Shown here: piece by piece, positions 1 to 7,409 of the stretch
How the letters are laid out: each line of letters opens with the position of its first letter
How positions within the stretch are numbered: the stretch's first letter is position 1
Notes under the pieces: model-generated
The model's database searches: none
Told to the model about the DNA's origin: nothing
Seen by the model: only the letters and a program-made list of their open reading frames with translations
Translations under genes and position numbers: made by a program
Origin: Planctomycetaceae bacterium
GTDB lineage: Bacteria; Planctomycetota; Planctomycetia; Planctomycetales; Planctomycetaceae
NCBI GenBank assembly: GCA_002722955.1
Contig: PBMZ01000103.1
Location: forward strand, 1 to 38,986
Reading direction: 5' to 3'
DNA length: 38,986 bases

Positions 1-65
1 GCGGGCGTATCAGTTCGCCAAAATGTAGCCACTGTCACCAGACGGTGGGAAGCCATCATCGTTTT

Positions 66-85
66 CTACGCTCGGGCGAGCGTAG
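66..85. repeat. Short perfect hairpin downstream of the substrate-binding protein gene
   Basis: CTACGCTCG and its reverse complement CGAGCGTAG are separated by two bases. The hairpin lies ten bases beyond the stop of the minus-strand gene that ends at 96. No U-tract follows on the minus strand, so it is more likely a member of a small palindromic repeat family than a classical intrinsic terminator, though it could still end transcription. Confidence 0.5.
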
Positions 86-95
86 CTACATAAAC

Positions 96-1157
96 TTATT
101 CAGCGGCGGGTGCGGTCGTCTCAGTTGTCAAGAACTGGGTATCAACGAGCGTCTTGATATCGACGCTGTCAGCTTTAATTGCCTCGACCTCGACGAGTTG
201 TTTGGCCAAGACTTCCCAACGTTCGGTCTTCATTGCTCCCAGTTGTTCGGCGGGAACATCATCGGTGATGCATAGTTCTTTGAGCTCCTTGGCCCCAAAA
301 GCCAAAATGTCCATACCCATTTCGGTGTTTTGCTGGTTGATGTACTTGTTGGTCTCGACCGGATCCTCCAAATATTTCTGCCAGCCTTTTTTCGAAGCTT
401 GCACAAACTTGAAGACGGTCTCGGGATCATCGCGGAGGGTATCTGGATTCGTCACAAGCACGCTGGTGTAAGGATTAAAACCAAAGCCTGACGCCATAAG
501 GTTAAACGGTTCGGCACCTTGCTTTTGTGCAAGGAACGGTTCGCTGAACACATAAGCTTGCTGCGCAAAGTCCTTTTCATTCAAGAATCGCGCCAACGCA
601 CCCTTGTAAGGCACGACCCGGACGTTGGTCAGTGGCAGGCGCTTTTGCATGTATAACGCGAAGCTGGATGTCGTCCCCAGGGCAATTGTCATGTCCTTCA
701 AATCCTCGAATTTGCGAATGCCCGAGTCCTTGTGAACCATGATGCAGCGAGGACTATTTTGCATCGGTGCTAACAGGGCGACGGTTAGCGCTTCTTGCGA
801 GGCCGCCATCAAGACCTTGTCCGCGTTGTCGCATCCGAACATTCGAGCTCCCGTGGCGACTTGTCGAGACGCTTTGACACCTGGGCCTCCCGCCACGATC
901 TCGACCGCCAGTCCGGCCTCTTCGTAATAGCCGTGAACCAAAGCGGCGTAATATCCACCGTGCTCGGCTTCCGGAAACCAATTCAACACCAAATCTACAG
1001 ACTTGAGAGTCACGGTGTCGCTGTCAGGTTCGGTGTTTCCGATGGCCGCTGGTTGAGCTTCCGCGGGCGGCGTGGAATCGGTCGTTGATCCACACCCAGC
1101 AAGAACTGCAACAAGCAGAGTCAAAACGGCGATCGAGAGAAATCGGGCTGCGTACAT
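96..1157 (-). CDS. ABC transporter substrate-binding lipoprotein, NMT1/THI5 (NrtA/SsuA-like) family
   Basis: This 353-residue protein would capture a small molecule outside the inner membrane and pass it to an ABC permease. Residues 1-22 form a lipoprotein signal with the lipobox LAGC (Cys22), followed by a Ser/Thr/Pro-rich spacer. The mature part starts with VDLVLNWFPEAEHGGYYAA, typical of the NMT1/THI5 fold that binds pyrimidine precursors, nitrate, sulfonates or similar ligands. GGPGV, a central NADKVLMA stretch and the late SVLVTN segment also fit this family. The ligand cannot be read from sequence; thiamine-precursor import is only one option. No permease or ATPase is present to the right. 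Any partners would lie beyond position 1, downstream of this gene. The length is normal for the family. Confidence 0.88.
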   Translation of the reverse strand: MYAARFLSIAVLTLLVAVLAGCGSTTDSTPPAEAQPAAIGNTEPDSDTVTLKSVDLVLNWFPEAEHGGYYAALVHGYYEEAGLAVEIVAGGPGVKASRQVATGARMFGCDNADKVLMAASQEALTVALLAPMQNSPRCIMVHKDSGIRKFEDLKDMTIALGTTSSFALYMQKRLPLTNVRVVPYKGALARFLNEKDFAQQAYVFSEPFLAQKQGAEPFNLMASGFGFNPYTSVLVTNPDTLRDDPETVFKFVQASKKGWQKYLEDPVETNKYINQQNTEMGMDILAFGAKELKELCITDDVPAEQLGAMKTERWEVLAKQLVEVEAIKADSVDIKTLVDTQFLTTETTAPAAE

Positions 1158-1266
1158 GGATCAGATTCTCTGAAAAGTTGGGTGAGAAATTGGTGACGAA
1201 GCAAGAATATTTCCGTCCGCCAGTCGCGTCTACAAAGAGGCCCATCAGTCTATCAGAATTTCCCCC

Positions 1267-1410
1267 AAAGTAGCCATCACTCTCCGAGTGATGAAGATTC
1301 CGCCGACAAGAACGGTTGCCACTTCTTGAAGCTAAGCCAGTGTTTGGGACGTGTGAGCCCAGAATCACGGAAGCCGCAAGGCTCATCACTCAGAGAGTGA
1401 TAGCTACTTT
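1267..1410. repeat. Large inverted repeat with a hairpin nested in each arm
   Basis: Arms at 1267-1294 and 1383-1410 are reverse complements at 26 of 28 positions. Each arm also folds on itself: ATCACTC and GAGTGAT flank a three-base loop (TCC in the left arm, AGA in the right). The element fills the divergent gap between the substrate-binding lipoprotein and the zinc-ribbon/vWA gene. The 88 bases between the arms contain no recognisable gene. A hairpin with the same 7-3-7 plan recurs at 36579-36595. Confidence 0.85.
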
Positions 1411-1508
1411 GGCCGGCACGAATGCTCGCGGGCCCCGTTATGGTCGAGCGGTCTTCTCTCATCGAATGATATCGTCTGATCGCTGAGAACACTCGAAAGC
1501 ATCTCAAC

Positions 1509-2609
1509 ATGAAGTACTGTCGAAAATGCAAATTAATGGCCAAGGCCGATGCCGAGACCTGTAGCCGTTGCGGTGGCGAGATCGGCGGATTTGGCAAGAC
1601 CAAGGCCGACAACAATAACGGAGCCGACGAACCGGCACTCGGCTTGCAGGGCAAGGCTGAAGAGCTCAAGGCGCAAACTCGTAGGAACCTGCGAAATAGC
1701 CGCTTTTTGATGGGCTTCTGCGGGGCCATCGTGTTGGGGCTCTTGCTGACGGGCTGGCAAGTTTACGCAGCTCAAGTGCTGTCTTACGCGGTGCTTGACA
1801 ATGTCGAAATCGGGCAAGACCCCAAAGCTCAAAATCGCGTTCGAGTTTCATTCGACGTGGTGAAACCCGGGCAAGTGGCCTTTGATCGCCGCTCTGGAGA
1901 AGCTCGAACTGAGAAGCTGGACGTGTTCTCGAAACCTGGTCCCGTGTCGATGTCTTGGACTTGGCCCTCCAGCAAAGAGATCGATTTTCGCGTCGTCTAC
2001 CGTGAGGGACTGGTTCGTGCCGCCGAGCAGAAAATGCTTTCGGTTGGAACAGTCAGCAACGCCATCGACATCGTGTTCTTGATGGATTCCACACAAAGCA
2101 TGACGCCGTTCATTGACGGTTTGAAGCAAAACGCGATCGACTTTGCCGACACGGTCAGCCGCGAAGGTTACGACTGCCGCTTGGGTTTGGTTGGCTTCGG
2201 CGACGTCGAGATCAACGAGCCGATCGAAGTCTTCCCGCCGACTTCGGACTTTGCCGAATTCCAAGAACGCGTCGGAACCCTACAAGTCACCGGCGGCGGC
2301 GATAACCCCGAAAGCAGCGTCGAAGCATTGCAACGAGCGATGAAGATTCCATTCCGCGAGGGGGCTCGCGTGGTGATGGTGCACATCACCGATGCCGGTT
2401 GCCACAACGTGCAGTTGTTGCCGAAGGTCGCCAAAGAACTCAAAGGCCGATCGATGACAACGTACGTCGTGTCATCGGACGAGTACGCGAACCTCTACAA
2501 CCGACTTTGCAGCAACGGCGGCAAGTTCTTCTCAATCGAAGACGCCACCTTCGACAGGATTCTGGATAACGTCGCCCACTCCATCGTGAATGAAATCAGC
2601 TACGAGTGA
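1509..2609 (+). CDS. Zinc-ribbon, single-TM protein with C-terminal vWA domain
   Basis: The 366-residue protein begins with a zinc ribbon (Cys4, Cys7, Cys18, Cys21), then a charged spacer and one membrane helix at about 66-88. A beta-rich segment of about 95 residues follows, and a von Willebrand A domain runs from about 185 to the end. The vWA shows the MIDAS-type DSTQS (Asp193, Thr195, Ser197), a GGGDNPES segment around the second metal loop, and HITDAGCH. The last two resemble vWA domains of the alpha-kinase (VwkA) type. The ribbon would be cytoplasmic and the vWA outside, which suggests a metal-dependent protein-binding or surface role; no enzyme activity is evident. The next gene is a paralogue without the vWA. 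No Shine-Dalgarno is visible, but the start is fixed by the conserved MKYC ribbon. Confidence 0.8.
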   Translation: MKYCRKCKLMAKADAETCSRCGGEIGGFGKTKADNNNGADEPALGLQGKAEELKAQTRRNLRNSRFLMGFCGAIVLGLLLTGWQVYAAQVLSYAVLDNVEIGQDPKAQNRVRVSFDVVKPGQVAFDRRSGEARTEKLDVFSKPGPVSMSWTWPSSKEIDFRVVYREGLVRAAEQKMLSVGTVSNAIDIVFLMDSTQSMTPFIDGLKQNAIDFADTVSREGYDCRLGLVGFGDVEINEPIEVFPPTSDFAEFQERVGTLQVTGGGDNPESSVEALQRAMKIPFREGARVVMVHITDAGCHNVQLLPKVAKELKGRSMTTYVVSSDEYANLYNRLCSNGGKFFSIEDATFDRILDNVAHSIVNEISYE

Positions 2610-2617
2610 CCTCGAAT

Positions 2618-2649
2618 GTAGGCCGGATCGAGCGAAGCGAAGCTCCGCC
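2618..2649. repeat. Intergenic palindromic-type repeat (GTAGGCCGG...GCGAAGCGA type)
   Basis: A GTAGGCCGG motif followed by GAGCGAAGCGAAGC and GCTCCGCC fills the gap between the two zinc-ribbon genes. The alternating GCGAAGCGA core and terminal GGCC/TCCGCC look like one of the small repeats scattered through planctomycete genomes. Only one copy is in this window, so the family assignment is from memory rather than comparison. Confidence 0.4.
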
Positions 2650-2708
2650 ACACCCATGGTCTCCTGCGTTTGATACAGAGCGAACGCCGCGAAAACAAAG
2701 AGAAGCAA

Positions 2709-3524
2709 ATGAAATACTGCGTCAAATGCAAACTGCGAGCCAAAGACGACGCCGAGAATTGCTCGAAGTGCGACGGTCCTTTGCGAGCCATTGGTGTCTC
2801 GGCCGGCCAAGGTTCCGGGGCATCACAGCCCAGTCGAGGTCAATCAATGGCGACTCGACAAACAAGCAACGGGGCAACAGCAACAGCTACGCGACCCACC
2901 AAGACGAGCGCGGCAAGCACATCACCGTCGGGAGCAACGGCAACGATGGAAAAGCCAACGGCATCCAAGAAGCCCGATCGCCGAACGGAACCAAAATCTG
3001 AAGCGACTGCGGAACCAGCCGACATTCAATTCCAATTGGCTGGTTTGCAAAGCGAAGCCCTTCGAACTTCGCGGCGCGTCCGCATTCTTGGCATCTTGGC
3101 CGGAGTCCTCGCGTTGTCGTTCATCGGCTTGCTGTTTTATCTGCGACACAACTACATCATGCAGTTCGCCGAAGTCGATCAGCTCGAAATCATTCGCTCC
3201 GACTCCAACACAGGTACGGCAAGAATTCGCTTTCGTCCCTTAACGGCCGGACGCATTCAGTTCGTTCGAGAAGGCGGCGGTCGGCAAGAAACGCTGCTTG
3301 AATACGCGGCTGGTCCCGCCAGCGATGGTGTCTTCAAAGAATTCCACTGGGCCGGCAACAGCGACGGCAACTGGACGATCAGTATCCGCTATCGCGACGG
3401 CGGCAGCTTGGTCGACCGCGAATGGCAGTCGTCCGACACCGTTGCCAAAGAGACCAGCGACGAAGAACCCATGGAAAAAGAAGCTGACGACGATGCCGTT
3501 GGCAGTCGATTGGCGGCGTTATAG
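2709..3524 (+). CDS. Zinc-ribbon, single-TM protein; paralogue of the upstream gene lacking vWA
   Basis: This 271-residue protein shares 16 of the first 22 residues with the neighbouring vWA protein, including the ribbon cysteines (4, 7, 18, 21). A long low-complexity Ser/Thr/Ala/Lys spacer follows, then one membrane helix (VLALSFIGLLFYL) and a beta-rich domain. That domain aligns with the segment before the vWA in the neighbour: pattern VDQLEI, then ARIRF, then GRIQF. It ends in an acidic tail (EEPMEKEADDDA) where the neighbour has its vWA. The frame is open back to 2670, but ATG 2709 is chosen because it begins the conserved MKYC motif. The pair looks like a tandem duplication in which one copy gained or the other lost the vWA. 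Function unknown. Confidence 0.75.
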   Translation: MKYCVKCKLRAKDDAENCSKCDGPLRAIGVSAGQGSGASQPSRGQSMATRQTSNGATATATRPTKTSAASTSPSGATATMEKPTASKKPDRRTEPKSEATAEPADIQFQLAGLQSEALRTSRRVRILGILAGVLALSFIGLLFYLRHNYIMQFAEVDQLEIIRSDSNTGTARIRFRPLTAGRIQFVREGGGRQETLLEYAAGPASDGVFKEFHWAGNSDGNWTISIRYRDGGSLVDREWQSSDTVAKETSDEEPMEKEADDDAVGSRLAAL

Positions 3525-3550
3525 CGATCCGTTCTGTGCATGAAGAATTA

Positions 3551-3652
3551 GTCATTAGTTATTTGAGATTAGTCATTTGTCATTTCAAGAAGGCAATTTC
3601 TTCAAAGCGCACTTCTTCAAATATAAATAACTAATCTCAAATAACTAATGAC
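3551..3652. repeat. AT-rich inverted repeat before the DUF1549 gene
   Basis: Arms 3551-3573 and 3630-3652 are perfect reverse complements over 23 bases (core TTAGTTATTTGAGATTAG). The 56-base loop contains further GTCATTT and CTTCTTCAAA copies. The right arm ends in AATGACC, whose ATG is the first in-frame start of the downstream frame, so automatic start calling may begin translation inside the repeat. The element could also terminate transcription from the zinc-ribbon genes. Confidence 0.85.
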
Positions 3653-3692
3653 CAATCCTCCGCTCCTTTGCAGCTACGTCATGGAACAAACC

Positions 3693-6005
3693 ATGAAAAA
3701 ATCCTTGCTCTTCACCTTGGCCATCGGACTCGCATTCGCGACGAACAGCCAAGCTCAATCGATCTCACTTCCCGGCGGAATCAAGCTAGAAGAAGTCGAC
3801 TTCGAACGGCATGTGATGGCCGTCGTTGGCAAGATGGGCTGCAACGGCGGTGTTTGCCACGGTTCATTTCAAGGTCGCGGCGGCTTCCGGCTTTCGTTGT
3901 TCGGATACGACTTCGAAATGGATCATGAGGCTATCGATGAACGGATCGACACGGATGATGCTGACGACAGTTATCTGTTGCTGAAAGCCACATTGCAGGA
4001 CGATCACGGGGGCGGAGAACGCTTCAAGGTTGGCTCGTGGCAATACCGCGTCTTTCGTGAGTGGATCGCCAAAGGTGGCGAGCGAAAGGCGGGCAGCGGG
4101 CGAGTTGTCGAGTTGGAAGCTGTCCCCAAAGTCGTTCGCTTTCGCGGGCCTGGCACCAGTGCTCAACTGAAGGTGATGGCGACCTTCGAAGATGGAACGA
4201 AAGAAAACGTCACGCCGTTTTGTGACTTTCGGGTCAAAGACGATTACGTGGCCGAGTTGGGAGACGGCGGCTTAATTCGCTCGCGCTATCCCGGCGACAC
4301 GGCCGTGGCCATCTCGTACTTGGGCCATGTTCGAGCCGCGAAGATTCTTGTCCCGACCAAAGTCCAACCAGGTTTCATTTATCCGAAATACGAAATCACC
4401 AACTACATCGATCGAGCCGTCGACAGCAGGCTGCGACAACTCAACGTCGTGCCTTCTGTTGTTGGTTCCGACGAGGAATTCTTGCGGCGCGTGACCATCG
4501 ACACGATTGGGTCGGTTCCGACACCGGATGAAGTCCGTCAGTTCGTGGCTGATCGGAATCCGCAAAAGCGATCGAAGAAGATTGACGAGTTGCTAAACAA
4601 TCCATTGCACGCGGCTCTGTGGGCGACGAAGCTCAGCGAGATCACCGGCAACGACACCGACTCGCTGGAACAACCGCGCGAAAAGCGAAGCCGCATGTGG
4701 CATGACTGGCTGCGAGTTCGCTTGGAACGCAACGCCGGCTGGGACGAGATTGTTCGTGGCATCTTGACGGCCACCAGTCGGGGAGATCGCGAGCCAGCCG
4801 AGTGGGTGCAGGCAGAAAATCAATTGGAGACCGCAGCTCGAGCGGGCTTCGACACGGATTACTCGGAACGTAGTTCGCTGGACCTTTATTGGGCTCGGCG
4901 CAACGTCAACTTGGAGCAAGTCAGCGAGCAGTCGGCTGCCGCGTTCTTGGGTGTGCGGTTACAGTGCTGCCGTTGTCACAAGCATCCTTATGACAAGTGG
5001 ACGCAATCGGACTACCGCTCTTTCGCCAATGTGTTCGGGCAAGTCAAACGCGGGGCATCAGCGGTCGCTCAAGGAGCCATTCAAGCGGAAAATCAACGTC
5101 GCCAAGGCATGCCGCAAAATCAACGGTTCGCTCAGTTGAGAGAAGTCTTCGTCGATGTGGGCAACCCACAACGGCTAAACGATCCCAAGACGAATCAACC
5201 GCTGTTGCCCAAAGCTCCCGGTGGTCCCGAACTTGACACTGGCAGCGATACACGGACGCAACTGCTCGAATGGATGTTGGAACCAGAGAATCCTTACTTC
5301 GGTCGAGCTTTCGTGAATCGCGTGTGGGAACACTACTTCGGCCGCGGCATTGTGCATCCGGTTGATGACTTCTCGGTGGGCAATCCGCCAACGAATCCGG
5401 AATTGCTGAACGCCCTGGCTGACGACTTCGTCAAACGCGGCTTTGATATTCGACACATCGAACGGTTGGTGTTGAACTCGCGAACTTGGCAGACGTCGGC
5501 TGTTCCAAATGAAACGAACATTTACGACAAGAGCAACTTCGCTCGCTCTTACCCAAGACGAATGATGGCGCCGGTCGTCGTTGACGTGTTGAACGCGGCG
5601 TTGGGTGTCGAGCAACAATTCACGGCGGACGCTGCTGAAGGAGAACGAGCCATTCAAGTCGCGGCGACTCGAGTTCGCGACGGCAACTTGCGGAACACGT
5701 TTCGCATCTTCGGGCATTCCAGCAGAAAGTCGGCCTGCGATTGCGATGGTTCGGAAGACCCATCGTTGTCACAAACCTTGTACATGATGACAGACGGTTT
5801 CGTCATGCAACGAATTCGCAATGGTCGTCTAAGACAACTTCTCGCCGTCGGCGGACGCATGCAACGTTTGCAGAACGGAACGATCGAACACGACGAGTTG
5901 GCGGAAGTATTGCGCGAGATGTCGCTGGCCATCTTCGGCCGCAATCCAATGGTTGATGTCGTGTGGGCCATGATCAATTCACGCGAATTCATTTTGAATC
6001 ATTAG
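3693..6005 (+). CDS. DUF1549/DUF1553 planctomycete secreted protein with Big_2-like and heme-type Cys motifs
   Basis: The 770-residue protein starts with a signal peptide (MKKSLLFTLAIGLAFA, cleavage near NSQA|QS). The first module carries Cys50-X4-Cys55-His56 in GCNGGVCHGS and the following RGGFRLSLFGYD, a planctomycete cytochrome-like signature. An Ig-like (Big_2) segment follows (about 130-225). DUF1549 begins near RRVTIDTIGSVPTPDEV and includes Cys425-Cys-Arg-Cys428-His429, a CxxCH motif. DUF1553 contains FVNRVWEHYFGRG and the late CDCDGSEDPS/TLYMM region. Such proteins are exported and usually encoded next to a DUF1501 partner, as here. Their substrate is not established; polysaccharide breakdown is often proposed. 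The frame is open back to 3648, but that start lies in the upstream repeat. ATG 3693 (or 3681) gives a clean signal peptide. Confidence 0.9.
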   Translation: MKKSLLFTLAIGLAFATNSQAQSISLPGGIKLEEVDFERHVMAVVGKMGCNGGVCHGSFQGRGGFRLSLFGYDFEMDHEAIDERIDTDDADDSYLLLKATLQDDHGGGERFKVGSWQYRVFREWIAKGGERKAGSGRVVELEAVPKVVRFRGPGTSAQLKVMATFEDGTKENVTPFCDFRVKDDYVAELGDGGLIRSRYPGDTAVAISYLGHVRAAKILVPTKVQPGFIYPKYEITNYIDRAVDSRLRQLNVVPSVVGSDEEFLRRVTIDTIGSVPTPDEVRQFVADRNPQKRSKKIDELLNNPLHAALWATKLSEITGNDTDSLEQPREKRSRMWHDWLRVRLERNAGWDEIVRGILTATSRGDREPAEWVQAENQLETAARAGFDTDYSERSSLDLYWARRNVNLEQVSEQSAAAFLGVRLQCCRCHKHPYDKWTQSDYRSFANVFGQVKRGASAVAQGAIQAENQRRQGMPQNQRFAQLREVFVDVGNPQRLNDPKTNQPLLPKAPGGPELDTGSDTRTQLLEWMLEPENPYFGRAFVNRVWEHYFGRGIVHPVDDFSVGNPPTNPELLNALADDFVKRGFDIRHIERLVLNSRTWQTSAVPNETNIYDKSNFARSYPRRMMAPVVVDVLNAALGVEQQFTADAAEGERAIQVAATRVRDGNLRNTFRIFGHSSRKSACDCDGSEDPSLSQTLYMMTDGFVMQRIRNGRLRQLLAVGGRMQRLQNGTIEHDELAEVLREMSLAIFGRNPMVDVVWAMINSREFILNH

Positions 6006-6013
6006 GTGAAATG

Positions 6014-6070
6014 TGGGGTACGCTTCCAGCTTGTGGACCACAAGGTATCGCAAGCTGGAAGCGTACGCCA
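6014..6070. repeat. Inverted repeat between the DUF1549 and DUF1501 genes
   Basis: GTACGCTTCCAGCTTG at 6018-6033 pairs perfectly with 6051-6066. After one mismatch the stem continues with GTGG/CCAC (6014-6017 and 6067-6070). It begins nine bases after the stop of the DUF1549 gene. The reading frame of the downstream gene passes through it, producing an artificial 32-residue extension if the longest frame is taken. Confidence 0.85.
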
Positions 6071-6101
6071 CGACAAGACACCTCCTCCAGGAATTCAACT
6101 C

Positions 6102-7409
6102 ATGCCAATCACTGAACCAACCACTCGCCGTGGCTTCTTGAAGCTTGGTGTACTCGGCGGTCTGGGACTTCCGCTTTCGGACGTGTTACGACTTCAGGCT
6201 TTTGCGGCCGACGACGACGAGGCCGAAGCTGGGGCAACTGGTAAGGCCAAGAATGTTGTCATGGTTTGGCTTTCGGGTGGGCCGCCCACCATTGATATGT
6301 GGGACTTGAAGCCCGACGCTCCCGACAACATCAAAGGTCCGTTTCAGCCGATCGCTACGTCGGCCGATGGCGTGCAAATCAGTGACAAGTTGCCGCAAAT
6401 GGCGCAAGTCATGGACAAGTGCACGATCGCCCGCTCGCTGGCTCACAGCATTCCCGCACATGGCCCGGGTACGGTTTACATGAACACTGGTAACAAACCG
6501 TCACCGGCGATGCGTTTTCCGTCGTTAGGCTCGGTGGCGTCGAGGTTATTGGAAGCGCCCGCTGAAGTTCCGCCGTATGTGATCTTCGGGAACGATCGCA
6601 ACGGCGGAGCCAACGCGGGGTATCTTGGGCCGGCCTGGAATCCGTTCCAAGTTCGCAATGACGGCGGCCGTTTAGAGGTCCGCGGAGTCACCTTGCCGGA
6701 AGATGTGACTGTGGATGACTTATCGGATCGAGTGCGATTGTTGAAGACGTTCGATTATCGAATGTCGGTATTGGATCAAGTCGCCGAAGTCGTTTCGGGC
6801 ATCGATAAGTTCCAAACTAAGGCATTGGACATTCTCCGCTCGGACAAGACACGCAACGCGTTCAACTTGAACGAGGAATCTGCCGAAACACGACAGCGCT
6901 ATGGCAACGACGGCTTCGGACAGAGCGCATTGGCCGCAAGACGACTTGTCGAGGCCGGCGTGCGATTCGTGACGCTGGGCAAGGGCGGCTGGGATACTCA
7001 CCGCAATAACTTTAACAGCTTGCAAGGCCGGTTGTTGCCGCCAATTGATCGAACGGTTTCCGCGTTGATTGCCGATTTGGATGATCGCGGATTGCTCGAG
7101 AGCACGATCGTTTACGTCGCTGGTGAGTTCGGACGCACGCCGCGAATTAATGGCAACCAAGGCCGCGATCACTGGGCTCGCTCGATGGCCGTGTTGTTAG
7201 CGGGTGGCGGCTTCGAGAAGGGTGCGGCTTACGGAACGACGAACAACGAGGGAATGGAGCCGGACGAGAACCCGTGCAGCCCCGAGGACCTCTCGGCCAC
7301 GATTCTAGCCGCTCTTGGAGTCAAGCGGTCCCAAACGCTCGAGACTCGTTCAGGCCGACCAATGCAACTTTTCCGCGAGGGGACTGCGATCGATGCGCTG
7401 CTTGGATAA
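6102..7409 (+). CDS. DUF1501 protein, Tat-exported (sulfatase/phosphatase-fold relative)
   Basis: The 435-residue protein carries a twin-arginine signal, TTRRGFLKLGVLGG (Arg9, Arg10), with a hydrophobic stretch and cleavage near QAFAADD. Family landmarks are VVMVWLSGGPPTIDMWDLKPDAP near the N-terminus, SIPAHGPGTVYMNTGN, GGWDTHRNNF, and GEFGRTPRINGNQGRDHW near the C-terminus. DUF1501 belongs to the alkaline-phosphatase-like superfamily in planctomycetes and normally partners with a DUF1549/DUF1553 protein, the gene directly upstream. Tat export implies folding, perhaps with a metal, before secretion. ATG 6102 is preceded by AGGA at 6089-6092. An open frame back to 6006 passes through a repeat and is rejected. 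The 3' end overlaps the next gene by 17 bases, suggesting translational coupling. Confidence 0.92.
   Translation: MPITEPTTRRGFLKLGVLGGLGLPLSDVLRLQAFAADDDEAEAGATGKAKNVVMVWLSGGPPTIDMWDLKPDAPDNIKGPFQPIATSADGVQISDKLPQMAQVMDKCTIARSLAHSIPAHGPGTVYMNTGNKPSPAMRFPSLGSVASRLLEAPAEVPPYVIFGNDRNGGANAGYLGPAWNPFQVRNDGGRLEVRGVTLPEDVTVDDLSDRVRLLKTFDYRMSVLDQVAEVVSGIDKFQTKALDILRSDKTRNAFNLNEESAETRQRYGNDGFGQSALAARRLVEAGVRFVTLGKGGWDTHRNNFNSLQGRLLPPIDRTVSALIADLDDRGLLESTIVYVAGEFGRTPRINGNQGRDHWARSMAVLLAGGGFEKGAAYGTTNNEGMEPDENPCSPEDLSATILAALGVKRSQTLETRSGRPMQLFREGTAIDALLG

Noticed and set aside
3648..3692. N-terminal extension of the DUF1549 protein (MTNPPLLCSYVMEQT)
   Set aside because: It begins inside the right arm of an inverted repeat and would bury the signal peptide 15 residues in.
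6006..6101. N-terminal extension of the DUF1501 protein
   Set aside because: It is a read-through of the 6014-6070 inverted repeat; the Tat signal and AGGA support ATG 6102.
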